Below, one piece after another: positions 34,758 through 44,204 of a DNA stretch of 64,000 bases; position 1 is the first letter of the stretch; the number at the start of each line of letters is the position of its first letter. Position numbers and translations under genes: made by a program. The notes beneath the pieces were generated by a model that was given only the letters and a program-made list of their open reading frames with translations, searched no databases and was not told the origin of the DNA. The stretch spans positions 744,001-808,000 of the forward strand of contig NZ_BSNG01000001.1 of assembly GCF_030159855.1 (NCBI RefSeq), read 5' to 3'. The stretch is from Devosia yakushimensis (GTDB lineage: Bacteria; Pseudomonadota; Alphaproteobacteria; Rhizobiales; Devosiaceae).

Positions 34758-36029
34758 ATGGCAGACTACAGAGTTCCATCACCACTGGCCCGCGAGGCCA
34801 TGGCCTATGTGCTTGCGGGGGGGCGCGGCACCAGGCTCATGGAACTGACCGACCGGCGCGCCAAGCCGGCCGTCTATTTCGGCGGCAAGTCGCGCATCAT
34901 CGATTTTGCGCTGTCCAACGCCATCAATTCGGGCATTCGCCGTATTTCGGTGGCCACGCAGTATCAGGCCCATAGCCTGATCCGCCACCTGTCGCGCGGC
35001 TGGAACTTCCTGCGCCAGGAACGTAACGAAAGCTTCGATGTCCTGCCCGCCAGCCAGCGCGTGGCCGAGGACATGTGGTATGCCGGCACCGCCGACGCCG
35101 TTTACCAGAACATGGACATTATCGAGGATTACGGCGCCCGCTACATCGTCATCCTGGCCGGCGACCATATCTACAAGATGGACTATGAAATCATGCTGCG
35201 CCAGCATGTGGACACCGGAGCCGATGTCACCATCGGGTGCCTGGAAGTGCCGCGCATGGAGGCCACCGGCTTTGGCGTGATGCATGTGGACGGGCGCGAC
35301 CGGGTGGTCAATTTCGTCGAGAAGCCCAAGGATCCGCCGGGTATTCCCGACAAGCCCGATTATGCGCTGGCCTCGATGGGCATTTATGTGTTCGAGACGC
35401 GGTTCCTGATGGAACAGCTCCGGCGCGACGCGGCGACCGAGGGATCGAGCCGCGATTTCGGCAAGGATATCATTCCCTATATCGTCAAGAACGGCACGGC
35501 CTGGGCGCACCGGTTTACCCGCTCCTGCGTGCGCTCCAGCAAGGAAGAGGTCAGCTATTGGCGCGACGTGGGGACGATCGATGCCTATTGGAAGGCCTCG
35601 ATCGACCTGACCGATATCGAGCCGCAGCTCGATCTTTATGACCGCGACTGGCCGATCTGGACCTATGCCGAGATCACGCCGCCGGCCAAGTTCGTGCATG
35701 ATTTCGATGGGCGGCGCGGATCGGCGGTCAATTCGCTGGTTTCGGGCGATTGCATCATTTCGGGCGGACATTTGCAGAAGACGCTGCTGTCGACCGGGTC
35801 GCGCGTTCATTCCTATTCGGAACTGCATGAGGCGGTGGTGTTGCCCTATTGCGATATTGGCCGCAATGCGCGGCTGAAGAAGGTGGTGATCGACCGCGGC
35901 GTCAACATTCCGGAAGGGCTCGTGGTGGGTGACGATCCCGAATTCGACGCCAAATGGTTCCGCCGCACGGAGGACGGGGTGACGCTCATCACCCAGGCCA
36001 TGGTCAACAAATACCTGGCGAGCCGATGA
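34758..36029 (+). CDS. glgC: Glucose-1-phosphate adenylyltransferase (ADP-glucose synthase)
   Basis: A 423-residue enzyme that makes ADP-glucose from ATP and glucose-1-phosphate, the committed step of glycogen synthesis. The N-terminal nucleotide-binding motif 'AGGRGTRLMELTDRRAKPAV' (about residues 16-35), 'GKSRIIDFALSNAINSGIRR' and 'YALASMGIYVFETRFLMEQL' are diagnostic. The C-terminal left-handed beta-helix closes the protein. Bacterial GlgC is typically about 420 residues. Its stop overlaps the start of glgA by ATGA. Confidence 0.97.
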   Translation: MADYRVPSPLAREAMAYVLAGGRGTRLMELTDRRAKPAVYFGGKSRIIDFALSNAINSGIRRISVATQYQAHSLIRHLSRGWNFLRQERNESFDVLPASQRVAEDMWYAGTADAVYQNMDIIEDYGARYIVILAGDHIYKMDYEIMLRQHVDTGADVTIGCLEVPRMEATGFGVMHVDGRDRVVNFVEKPKDPPGIPDKPDYALASMGIYVFETRFLMEQLRRDAATEGSSRDFGKDIIPYIVKNGTAWAHRFTRSCVRSSKEEVSYWRDVGTIDAYWKASIDLTDIEPQLDLYDRDWPIWTYAEITPPAKFVHDFDGRRGSAVNSLVSGDCIISGGHLQKTLLSTGSRVHSYSELHEAVVLPYCDIGRNARLKKVVIDRGVNIPEGLVVGDDPEFDAKWFRRTEDGVTLITQAMVNKYLASR

Positions 36030-37489
36030 TCGAAGTTCTCTCGGTTGCCTCCGAGCTCTATCCGCTGATCAAGACTGGCGGCCTCGCCGACGTCACCGGC
36101 GCCTTGCCGGGGGCGTTGGCGCATAACGACATAAATATGCGGACCCTGGTGCCCGGCTATCCTGCCGTCATGAACAAGCTGACGGGCGGGCGGGTTGTCG
36201 CCGAGATTGCCGATCTCTTCGGTGTGCCGGCCAAGCTGATTGCGGGCCGCGTGGCGGGTGTCGATATCATCGTGATCGACGCGCCCGCGCTCTATGACCG
36301 GCCGGGCAATCCCTATGTCAGCCCCGATGGCTGGGACTGGTCGGACAATTGGAAGCGGTTCGCCGCCCTAAGCTGGGTAGGCGCCGAGCTGGGTCAGGGG
36401 CTGGTCGAGGGCTATCACCCCCAGATCATCCATGCGCATGACTGGCAGGGGGGCCTGGCGCCCGCCTATATCAAATATGGTCCGTCCGACCGCGTCAAAA
36501 CGGTGATGACGATCCACAATATCGCGTTCAAGGGCTTTTTCGGCCCCGAGATATTCTCGCAGCTGCGCTTGCCGCCACATGCCTTCGGGGTCAATGGCGT
36601 CGAATATTACGGCGGTATTTCCTATCTTAAATCGGGCATGGAATGTGCCGATTTCGTCACCACGGTCAGCCCCAATTATGCCGACGAAATCCGCACGCCG
36701 GCTTTCGGCATGGGGTTGGAAGGGCTGCTCAATGGCCGGGCCGATACCGTCATGGGCATTCTCAACGGCATCGATATCGCTGCCTGGGACCCGGCGACGG
36801 ACAAGGCGCTGGCGCAGCCCTATGGGATCAACAATGTCCATCTGCGCCGGGCCAACAAGCTGGCGGTCGCCGAGCGATTTGGCCTCGACGGGATCGATGG
36901 GCCGCTGTTCTGCGTGGTCAGCCGGCTGACCGACCAGAAGGGCATGGACCTGCTGCTGCAGATCGTGGATGGGCTGGTCGATCTGGGGGCGCGACTGGCC
37001 GTGCTGGGATCGGGCGAGGGGTATCTCGAAGACGGTTTCCGCCACGCCTGGGCGCGCCATCCGGGCAAGGTTTCCATCATCACCGGCTATAACGAAGAGC
37101 TCTCCCACCTCATGCAAGGAGGATGCGACGCAATCCTGATCCCCTCCCGGTTCGAGCCCTGCGGGCTGACCCAGCTTTATGGGTTGCGCTATGGCTGCGT
37201 GCCGGTGGTCAGCCGCATTGGCGGACTGGCCGACACGGTGATCGATGCCAATCCTGCCGCAATTGCCGCGGAAGTTGCCACCGGCGTCATGTTCGACGCC
37301 AATAGCGCGCATGCGCTCTACGAAGCCATCCGGCGCACGGTCCGGCTATTCGCCGACGACAAGCTCTGGAAGAAAATCCAACGGCGAGGAATGAAATCGG
37401 ACGTTTCCTGGGAAGCGAGCGCGGCGCGCTATGCCGGTCTCTACGCCACCCTTATCGGGCAGAAAATAGATGACAGTTCAGACCATTAA
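36026..37489 (+). CDS. glgA: Glycogen synthase
   Basis: A 487-residue GT5 enzyme extending alpha-1,4-glucan with ADP-glucose. The ADP-glucose-binding KTGGLADV motif is at residues 15-22, and the C-terminal 'SRFEPCGLTQLYGLRYGCVP' contains the catalytic Glu and the GLTQ segment. The start at 36026 lies in the ATGA overlap with glgC. The 3' end overlaps pgm by 20 bp, which suggests strict translational coupling. Confidence 0.96.
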   Translation: MIEVLSVASELYPLIKTGGLADVTGALPGALAHNDINMRTLVPGYPAVMNKLTGGRVVAEIADLFGVPAKLIAGRVAGVDIIVIDAPALYDRPGNPYVSPDGWDWSDNWKRFAALSWVGAELGQGLVEGYHPQIIHAHDWQGGLAPAYIKYGPSDRVKTVMTIHNIAFKGFFGPEIFSQLRLPPHAFGVNGVEYYGGISYLKSGMECADFVTTVSPNYADEIRTPAFGMGLEGLLNGRADTVMGILNGIDIAAWDPATDKALAQPYGINNVHLRRANKLAVAERFGLDGIDGPLFCVVSRLTDQKGMDLLLQIVDGLVDLGARLAVLGSGEGYLEDGFRHAWARHPGKVSIITGYNEELSHLMQGGCDAILIPSRFEPCGLTQLYGLRYGCVPVVSRIGGLADTVIDANPAAIAAEVATGVMFDANSAHALYEAIRRTVRLFADDKLWKKIQRRGMKSDVSWEASAARYAGLYATLIGQKIDDSSDH

Positions 37490-39104
37490 GACCACGCCTT
37501 ACAGCGATCAGAAGCCCGGGACCTCCGGCCTGCGCAAGCGGGTGACCGTCTATCAGCAGCCCAATTACGTCGAGAATTATATCCAGGCGATCTTTGACAG
37601 CCTCGAGGGGTTTGAGGGCCAGACGCTGGTCATTGGCGGCGATGGCCGGTTCTACAATGACGTGGCCATCCAGAAAGCCATCCGCATTGCCGCCGCCAAT
37701 GGTTTCGGCAAGGTGCTGGTGGGGCAGAATGGCCTGCTCTCGACACCTGCCGCCAGCCATGTGATCCGCCACCACAAGGCCTTTGGCGGGCTCGTGCTGT
37801 CGGCCAGCCATAATCCGGGTGGGCCGGATGGCGATTTCGGCATCAAGTACAATATTTCCAATGGCGGCCCGGCGCCCGAAAAGATCACCGATGCGGTGTT
37901 CGAGCGCTCCAAGGTGATCGACAGCTACAAAATCGTCGATGCGCCCGATATCGCGCTGGGGCAGATCGGCACCCAGCAGGTTGGCGACATGGTGGTCGAA
38001 GTCATCGATCCGGTGGCCGACTACGCGGCGCTGATGGAGACGCTGTTCGATTTCGATGCGATCCGCGCGCTGTTCGCCTCCGGCTTCACCATGACGTTCG
38101 ACGCCATGCATGCCATTACCGGCCCCTATGCCCATGCCATTCTGGAAGGCAAGCTGGGCGCTGCCAAGGGCACAGTCGTCAATGGCACGCCATCGCCGGA
38201 TTTCGGCAAGGGGCATCCCGATCCGAACCTGGTCTATTGCAAGGACATGTTCGACCTGCTGATGACGCCGGAAGGTCCCGATTTTGGTGCCGCCTCGGAT
38301 GGTGACGGGGATCGCAACCTGATCATCGGCAAGAACCGGTTCGTGACGCCCTCGGACTCGCTCGCGTTGCTGGCGGCCAATGCCCATCTCGCGCCCGGCT
38401 ACAAGGCCGGGATTGCCGGCATTGCCCGCTCCATGCCGACCAGCGCTGCGGCCGACCGTGTCGCCGAAAAGCTCGGCATCGAAATGCATGAAACGCCGAC
38501 CGGCTGGAAGTTCTTCGGCAATCTGCTCGATGCCGGCCGGGTTACGATCTGCGGCGAGGAGAGTGCCGGCACCGGCTCCAATCACGTGCGCGAGAAGGAT
38601 GGGCTCTGGGCCGTGCTGCTCTGGCTCAACATCATTGCTGCGCGCAAGCAGGGGGTGGACCAGATTGTGCGCGAGCATTGGGCTACTTACGGGCGCAACT
38701 ACTATACCCGCCACGACTATGAAGAGGTCGACGCTGGTATCGCCAATAAGCTGGTCGATGACCTGCGCGCGCAATTGCCGGCGCTGCCGGGCAAGAATTT
38801 CGGCGAAGACCTGCAGGTCGCCTATGCCGACGACTTCACCTATCACGACCCGGTGGATGGTTCGACCAGCGCCAAGCAGGGTATTCGCATCGGCTTTACC
38901 GATGGTTCGCGCATCGTCTTGCGGCTGAGCGGAACCGGTACGGTCGGCGCGACGTTGCGGCTCTACCTCGAACGTTACGAAGCCGCCGGCGGACGGCACG
39001 ACCTTGATACGCAGGCCGCTCTCGAGCCGCTCATCGCGCTGTCCGACACCCTGGCGGGGATCAAGCAGCGCACCGGCCGGCAGCAGCCCAGCGTCATTAC
39101 CTGA
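37470..39104 (+). CDS. pgm: Phosphoglucomutase, alpha-D-glucose-phosphate specific
   Basis: A 544-residue enzyme interconverting glucose-1-phosphate and glucose-6-phosphate, linking glycogen to central metabolism. The phosphoserine loop 'LSASHNPGGPDGDFGIKYNI' (about residues 110-129), the metal loop 'DGDGDRNLI' (about 275-283) and the sugar loop 'GEESAGTGSNHVREKDG' are all intact. It starts inside the end of glgA (20-bp overlap). A conserved pgm in the glg operon is also seen in Agrobacterium. Confidence 0.96.
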   Translation: MTVQTIKTTPYSDQKPGTSGLRKRVTVYQQPNYVENYIQAIFDSLEGFEGQTLVIGGDGRFYNDVAIQKAIRIAAANGFGKVLVGQNGLLSTPAASHVIRHHKAFGGLVLSASHNPGGPDGDFGIKYNISNGGPAPEKITDAVFERSKVIDSYKIVDAPDIALGQIGTQQVGDMVVEVIDPVADYAALMETLFDFDAIRALFASGFTMTFDAMHAITGPYAHAILEGKLGAAKGTVVNGTPSPDFGKGHPDPNLVYCKDMFDLLMTPEGPDFGAASDGDGDRNLIIGKNRFVTPSDSLALLAANAHLAPGYKAGIAGIARSMPTSAAADRVAEKLGIEMHETPTGWKFFGNLLDAGRVTICGEESAGTGSNHVREKDGLWAVLLWLNIIAARKQGVDQIVREHWATYGRNYYTRHDYEEVDAGIANKLVDDLRAQLPALPGKNFGEDLQVAYADDFTYHDPVDGSTSAKQGIRIGFTDGSRIVLRLSGTGTVGATLRLYLERYEAAGGRHDLDTQAALEPLIALSDTLAGIKQRTGRQQPSVIT

Positions 39105-39216
39105 ATGCCGGCCGAATTGACGGCGTCAAAGCCCCGGCTCTAGATTTTTGTAGTCGCAAGTGTTCCGCGAGCATCGATTTTCGGTGCTCGCGGCTTGCCC
39201 TGATATCGGACGACTT

Positions 39217-41214
39217 ATGAAACCAGAACTGGTCCCCAATGGCGGGACGACGGATCGACTTGGCGCAACGCTGACCGGGGAGGGCGTCAATTTCGCCGTC
39301 TATTCCGAAAGCGCCTCTGCGATCTGGGTGTCGATCTATAACGAGCAGGACGAGGAAACCGACCGGTTCGAGCTGGACGTGCATCGCGATCACATCCATG
39401 CCGGGCTCATTGCCGGGCTGGGTGCGGGAACACGCTATGGCTTGCGGGCGGACGGCGAATACAATCCCGATCAGGGGCTGTTCTTCGATCCGCAAAAGCT
39501 GCTGGTCGATCCTTATGCGAAACGCCTCGACCGGGTCTTTGTCCGTTCGCCCCGGCTGCGGCTGGATCGGGCCGAGGCGGTCGATACGGCCCCGCTGGTG
39601 CCCAAGGCCATTGTGGTTACGCCCAATGACGAATTGGTGCTGCCGCGCAAGAAGGCGCCGGGGCTGTTCTATGAAATGAATGTGCGTGGCTACACCATGC
39701 GGCACCCCAGCGTACAGGGGCCGTTGCGCGGCACTGTTGCTGCGCTGACCACCCAGCGGGTGATCGATCATCTGAAATTCATTGGCGTCGATACATTGCA
39801 ACTCATGCCGACGGCGGCCTGGATCGATGAGGGGCATCTGCCCGCGCTGGGCCTGACCAATGCCTGGGGCTACAATCCGGTGGCCTATTCGGCCATTGAT
39901 CCGCGCCTGGCGCCACGCGGGCCGCATGAATTGCGGAATATGACCGATCTCTACCGCAAGAACGGCATCTCGGTGATCCTGGACGTGGTTTACAACCATA
40001 CCGGGGAGGGGGATGCGGATGGCCCGATGCTCAGCCTCATGGGTCTCGACGCCAAGACTTATTACCGATTTGTCGAAGTCGACGGCAAGCAGCACCTCGT
40101 CAACGATACCGGCACGGGCAATACGCTGCGCTGCGATCATCCCGCGACGCAACGGCTGGTGATCGATAGCTTGCGCTATTGGGTCGAGGAGATGGGCGTT
40201 TCCGGCTTCCGGTTCGACCTGGCGACCGTTTTGGGGCGCGAGCCGGGGTTCAATCCGAACGCCGAAATGCTCAAGAAGATCAAGGCCGATCCAATCCTGA
40301 GCCAGTGCATCCTGGTCGCCGAGCCCTGGGACCCGGGTCCCGGTGGCTATCACCTGGGCCAGTTCGGCAAGGAATTCAAAGAGCACAACGATACCTATCG
40401 CGACGAGATCCGCGGCTTCTGGCGGGGCGAGGATGGCAAGATCGGCGCGCTGGCCGGCAAGGCTGCGGGTTCGGCGGAGATTTTCGACAGCGCCGGCCGC
40501 AAGCCCAGCAATGGCGTCAACATGCTGGCCGTGCATGACGGTTTCACCCTGCGGGACCTCGTCACCTATAGCGACAAGCACAACGAGGCCAATGGCGAGG
40601 GTAATCGCGACGGGCACAACCACAATCAATCGTGGAATTGTGGCGTCGAGGGCGAGACGGATGATGCGGCCATCAATGCGGCGCGCAAGCGCGATGTGCG
40701 GGCGCTGCTGGCCACGCTTTTCCTGTCGCGCGGCACCCCGCTGTTGCAGCAGGGCGACGAAATGTTCCGCACCCAGCAGGGCAATAACAATGCCTATGCG
40801 CAGGACAATGAAATCACCTGGCTCGATTGGGAAGCCGCCGATGGGGACCTGGTGGATTTCGTCGCTGCCGTGAATGGCTTCCGCAAGGCCCATTCGGCGC
40901 TGACGCATGACCATTTCCTCACCGGCCAGGACAAGAATGGCGTGCGCGACGTGGTCTGGTTGCACCCGGAAGGGCGCGAGATGAATGAAGGCGATTGGCG
41001 CGATTCAGCCGGATCGGTGCTGGGCATGCATCTGCGCAACAAGGATGACGAGGTGCTGGTCTGGTTCAACCGCCGCGCCGAGCCGGTGGTGGCGCGCCTG
41101 CCCGAGGGGAATTGGGCGGTGGGGGTGCAATCGGACAGCATGGTCGATGTCGCGTTTTCGGAAGGCACCGCGACGCTGACGCCCCGCTCGGTGGTGGCAC
41201 TGGTCAGGGCTTAG
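39217..41214 (+). CDS. glgX: Glycogen debranching enzyme (isoamylase type)
   Basis: A 665-residue GH13/CBM48 enzyme that hydrolyses alpha-1,6 branches trimmed by GlgP. The N-terminal CBM48 starts 'GATLTGEGVNFAVYSESASA'. The catalytic residues lie in 'GFRFDLATVLGREPGF' (Asp) and 'ILVAEPWDPGPGGYHLGQFG' (Glu), the latter typical of GlgX/TreX. The ATG at 39217 is chosen by homology; an in-frame start at 39160 is possible. It is 112 bp after pgm and last in the operon. Confidence 0.95.
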   Translation: MKPELVPNGGTTDRLGATLTGEGVNFAVYSESASAIWVSIYNEQDEETDRFELDVHRDHIHAGLIAGLGAGTRYGLRADGEYNPDQGLFFDPQKLLVDPYAKRLDRVFVRSPRLRLDRAEAVDTAPLVPKAIVVTPNDELVLPRKKAPGLFYEMNVRGYTMRHPSVQGPLRGTVAALTTQRVIDHLKFIGVDTLQLMPTAAWIDEGHLPALGLTNAWGYNPVAYSAIDPRLAPRGPHELRNMTDLYRKNGISVILDVVYNHTGEGDADGPMLSLMGLDAKTYYRFVEVDGKQHLVNDTGTGNTLRCDHPATQRLVIDSLRYWVEEMGVSGFRFDLATVLGREPGFNPNAEMLKKIKADPILSQCILVAEPWDPGPGGYHLGQFGKEFKEHNDTYRDEIRGFWRGEDGKIGALAGKAAGSAEIFDSAGRKPSNGVNMLAVHDGFTLRDLVTYSDKHNEANGEGNRDGHNHNQSWNCGVEGETDDAAINAARKRDVRALLATLFLSRGTPLLQQGDEMFRTQQGNNNAYAQDNEITWLDWEAADGDLVDFVAAVNGFRKAHSALTHDHFLTGQDKNGVRDVVWLHPEGREMNEGDWRDSAGSVLGMHLRNKDDEVLVWFNRRAEPVVARLPEGNWAVGVQSDSMVDVAFSEGTATLTPRSVVALVRA

Positions 41215-41349
41215 CCTTGCCCCTATGGGGGTGCACCACCGCAAAGCCGCAATCACGCCTGAACAATTCCGCTAATTGCCCGAACATTCGCCGCGACCGC
41301 AGCGCACCTTGCCGCTGTCGCCTGCTTCGTCCCTTGCGGGTTGATAAAT

Positions 41350-41384
41350 GGCGCCGGACTATGCACAGGGTCCGGCGCCTTTTT
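41350..41384. terminator. Shared intrinsic terminator between glgX and ureG
   Basis: A perfect 10-bp stem GGCGCCGGAC / GTCCGGCGCC with a 10-nt loop is followed on the plus strand by TTTTT, ending the glg transcript 136 bp after glgX. The T-tract overlaps the ureG stop codon. On the minus strand the same stem is followed by ATTTATC, a weaker U-tract, so the hairpin probably ends both convergent operons. Confidence 0.88.
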
Positions 41385-42015
41385 ATTCGGCGGCCTGGGC
41401 GTCGACGAACCCGCCGGCCTTTTCGATGAAGGCGATGATCTGGTCGAGGCTTTCGCGCCGCAACAGGTCGGTAAAGACATAGGGCCGGCTCTCGCGCACC
41501 TTCTGCGTGTCGCTTTCCATGACGTCGAGGCTGGCCCCGACATATTGGGCCAGATCGGTATGGGTGATCACCAGCAGGTCGGAGCGCGAGATGGCGGGGC
41601 CGCCCTTGCGCGGGATTTTTTCGCCCTGGGCGACCGAGATGACATAGATGGTGAGATCGGCCAGATCGGGCGAGAAAGTTGCCGCCAGATTGTCGCCGCC
41701 GCTTTCGATCAGGATGATGTCGAGATCGGGGAATTTGCGGTTGAGATCGTCGATGGCGGCGAGATTAAGCGAGGCATCTTCGCGGATGGCGGTGTGCGGG
41801 CAGCCGCCGGTTTCGACACCTACAATGCGGTCTTCGGAAATGGCCTGCACCCGGGCGAGGATCAGTGCGTCCTCGCGGGTATAGATATCATTGGTGACCA
41901 CGGCCATGGAATAGCGGTCACGCAATGCCTTGAGCAGCATTTCACAAAGCGTCGTCTTGCCGGAGCCGACCGGGCCGCCAATGCCGATGCGCAGGGGGCC
42001 ATTCAGTGATTTCAT
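41383..42015 (-). CDS. ureG: Urease accessory GTPase
   Basis: A 210-residue GTPase that powers nickel delivery to urease. The P-loop GPVGSGKT is at residues 14-21; 'VVTNDIYTREDALIL', 'GVETGGCPHTAIREDASLNL' (with the Cys-Pro-His nickel/zinc site) and 'IESGGDNLAATFSPDL' are all canonical UreG. The start at 42015 forms an ATGA overlap with the DUF3995 gene; a longer frame to 42129 is antisense noise. It is the last gene of the urease cluster. Confidence 0.97.
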   Translation of the reverse strand: MKSLNGPLRIGIGGPVGSGKTTLCEMLLKALRDRYSMAVVTNDIYTREDALILARVQAISEDRIVGVETGGCPHTAIREDASLNLAAIDDLNRKFPDLDIILIESGGDNLAATFSPDLADLTIYVISVAQGEKIPRKGGPAISRSDLLVITHTDLAQYVGASLDVMESDTQKVRESRPYVFTDLLRRESLDQIIAFIEKAGGFVDAQAAE

Positions 42016-42443
42016 AGCAGCCTCATGATGACGAGTGCGATAAAGCCTATGCCCAGGAACAGGCAGAGGGGCGAATAGACGCGGCTGTCGTTCAGCCGGA
42101 AATTCGGCTCGGGCGTCTGGTTGGCCCACCAGGGCGTGTAGCCGATGATGCCGCGGGCCAGGAAAACGGCGGCGAGGGGAATGCCGAGCAGCGTCAGGGC
42201 CGTGCCGCCGCTGTCATGATCGGCCAGGGCGAGGGCAATAATGCCGGCGGCCAAGGTCGCAACTGCTACCGCGAAAGAAGCGAGGCGCGGGGGCATGCGC
42301 TGGACATCGCGAAAGCCCACCACGGTCTGGGCGAGCAGCTTTTCGTCGCGGATCGGCCAGGTGCGACCGAAGGACCAGAGCAGATGGGCAAAGGACACGG
42401 CCAGCAAGGCGATGAACATGAATGCGGAAATCAGCATGCTCAT
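42012..42443 (-). CDS. DUF3995-type membrane protein within the urease operon
   Basis: A 143-residue protein with four predicted helices (about residues 1-20, 45-68, 75-95, 120-142), beginning 'MSMLISAFMFIALLAVSFAH' and carrying 'WPIRDEKLLAQTVVGF'. The fold resembles the DUF3995 family. ATGA overlaps join it to ureF upstream and ureG downstream, so it is firmly within the urease operon. Similar proteins occur in rhizobial urease clusters by my recollection. A role in nickel or urea handling is possible but unproven. A second ATG 6 bp downstream is an alternative start. Confidence 0.78.
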   Translation of the reverse strand: MSMLISAFMFIALLAVSFAHLLWSFGRTWPIRDEKLLAQTVVGFRDVQRMPPRLASFAVAVATLAAGIIALALADHDSGGTALTLLGIPLAAVFLARGIIGYTPWWANQTPEPNFRLNDSRVYSPLCLFLGIGFIALVIMRLL

Positions 42444-43093
42444 GAGCGGAAAATTCTCGTGGTCAGAGTTTCGTGGGCCATTTGGGCAATATCTGCGGCA
42501 TAGGCGATGGAGCCGATATCGTCCAGCACCGCATGCTCGCACAGCACAGCCATTTCGGAAATGGGACCTTCCAGCGCGGCCATGATGGCAAGGCCATCGG
42601 ACTGGCCGATGGGGATCAGGCGCACGGCCACGGAGACCTGGCTATGCACGCTGGCGGTGAGATAGGCCGTGAGCGCGGCATTGAGCTCGATGCTATGCGC
42701 TGCTGCGATTGCACCAACCGCGATGGGGTAGGGGCAGGGATGCGGCAGCAGATCGAATACGGGCGATGGCCAGGCCTTGGCGGCGGTCGCAAAGGCCTCG
42801 CCGATGATCGTCGTTTCGTCATGGCGTTCGCGGGCCGGCGTCAGGGCGAGGCAGAGATCGGCAAGCTCCCGCAGGGCCGTCGCGTCCGTGCTGCCGCGAT
42901 GGGCATGCGCGAACAGGATGGCGTCGGTGCGCAGGCCGCCATGGGCGAGAATGCCCTCGACCCATTGCTGGGTCGTGGTGCGGTCAATCACCACGCCTTT
43001 GACGATGGCCGCTTCGAGCCCTGCCGACCAGGCGAAGGCGCCGACCGGGAAGGCCGGCGACAGCCAGGTGAGCAGTTTTTGCAGATCGCTCAT
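42440..43093 (-). CDS. ureF: Urease accessory protein UreF
   Basis: A 217-residue all-helical activation factor that joins UreD and UreG in the nickel-insertion complex. 'LTWLSPAFPVGAFAWSAGLE' (residues 8-27) is the defining N-terminal motif, and 'AIAAAHSIELNAALTAYL' is typical of the second half. It overlaps ureE upstream and the DUF3995 gene downstream by ATGA. Confidence 0.95.
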   Translation of the reverse strand: MSDLQKLLTWLSPAFPVGAFAWSAGLEAAIVKGVVIDRTTTQQWVEGILAHGGLRTDAILFAHAHRGSTDATALRELADLCLALTPARERHDETTIIGEAFATAAKAWPSPVFDLLPHPCPYPIAVGAIAAAHSIELNAALTAYLTASVHSQVSVAVRLIPIGQSDGLAIMAALEGPISEMAVLCEHAVLDDIGSIAYAADIAQMAHETLTTRIFRS

Positions 43094-43557
43094 CGCGCCA
43101 GCAGCGCGTGGCCGGCATCGCCGTGGCTGTGATAGGCGCCATGCTCGGCATAGAAGGGCTCGGTGACATTGCTCACGCTGGCGCCCAGGCCCTCCAGCAT
43201 GGCCTTGAGCACATGATCGCGCTTGATCAGGATACGGCCGGCTTCGAGCTGCGCCGAAGTGTGGCGGTTGCCGATATGCCAGGCCAGCCGCACGAGATGG
43301 GCCGCGTCGCGGCCGCGGACCTCATAGAGCAGTTCCTCGGCGGCGATGATTTCCACCAGCCTGCCATCATCGAGCAGGAGGGCGCTCTTGTGTTCGAGGG
43401 TGACGGTCTGGGGGAAATCCACCATGACTTCGGCACCCCCGCGCAGGCGCAGCAATTTGCGCCGCAGGCGGCGTTCGTCATGTTCGAGAACAACGAGGTC
43501 GAAAGGCGCGCCCTGCCCATGGTCTGGCGGCAGGATGGAAACGGCACGAAGCATCAT
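43090..43557 (-). CDS. ureE: Urease nickel metallochaperone UreE
   Basis: A 155-residue nickel chaperone. The N-terminal peptide-binding domain contains 'FDLVVLEHDERRLRRKLLRL' and the C-terminal metal-binding domain contains 'LVRLAWHIGNRHTSAQLEAG' (the conserved GNRH). The C-terminal tail has a modest His cluster 'EHGAYHSHGDAGHALLAR' rather than a long poly-His run. ATGA overlap with ureF. The start may be either of two consecutive ATGs at 43557/43554. Confidence 0.93.
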   Translation of the reverse strand: MMLRAVSILPPDHGQGAPFDLVVLEHDERRLRRKLLRLRGGAEVMVDFPQTVTLEHKSALLLDDGRLVEIIAAEELLYEVRGRDAAHLVRLAWHIGNRHTSAQLEAGRILIKRDHVLKAMLEGLGASVSNVTEPFYAEHGAYHSHGDAGHALLAR

Positions 43558-43607
43558 AGACTTTCCGACGGTAACGAGGCTTCCCGGCCCGGAAACACCC
43601 TAGCGCG

Positions 43608-44198
43608 TCAGGTCATCGTGTTGAAGACCTTGATGATCCAATAGAGCTGATAGCCGATGTGCAGGGACGGTATGGCGACGTGCAGGCGTTTTTTGCCCGA
43701 CCAGATGCCCAGCGCGCACAATACCAGGCCAAACGGCACCTGCAGGAAATAGTCCGGCCCGAAGCGTTCCCAATGTTCCTCGCCCTTGATCAGCGTATCG
43801 ATGGAATCGAAGACGAAGGTCGCAGCAAGAAGTCCGAAGAACCATTTGCGGCGCTTGAGGAAAAAGTCCTCATAGCCGGCATATTCGGTGATGTTGTCGG
43901 GAAAGAGCAGCGCCGCCAGCAGGAACAGCGTCACGGCATAGAAAATCAGGAAGAAGAAGAGCCCGAATGACCAGCTATTGATCTGGAAGAGGGCGAATTC
44001 CCACCACCAGAACAGCACCAGTTCCACCAGGATGGAGCCGACCCATAGCAGGTGAATGGTCGAGGGCTTGTTGCGATGAGGATGCTGGATCAACCCGGCA
44101 ACACCCATCAGCAGACGGGTGATGCCAAGGCCGATAACCATGCCCATGACGATGCGGATATGCGGGAAAAGCTCCGGATGGATGGGCTGGGGATCCAT
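43608..44198 (-). CDS. Membrane protein of unknown function in the urease cluster
   Basis: A 196-residue protein with about five to six helices: 'IVMGMVIGLGITRLLMGVAG' near residues 16-35, 'LLWVGSILVELVLFWWWEFA', 'FGLFFFLIFYAVTLFLLAAL', then two further helices after 'GYEDFFLKRRKWFFGLLAAT'. Its start lies 6 bp after the MliC-like gene stop, and it ends 50 bp before ureE, so it lies within the transcript. I do not recognise a family. Confidence 0.7.
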   Translation of the reverse strand: MDPQPIHPELFPHIRIVMGMVIGLGITRLLMGVAGLIQHPHRNKPSTIHLLWVGSILVELVLFWWWEFALFQINSWSFGLFFFLIFYAVTLFLLAALLFPDNITEYAGYEDFFLKRRKWFFGLLAATFVFDSIDTLIKGEEHWERFGPDYFLQVPFGLVLCALGIWSGKKRLHVAIPSLHIGYQLYWIIKVFNTMT

Positions 44199-44204
44199 GC
44201 TGGC

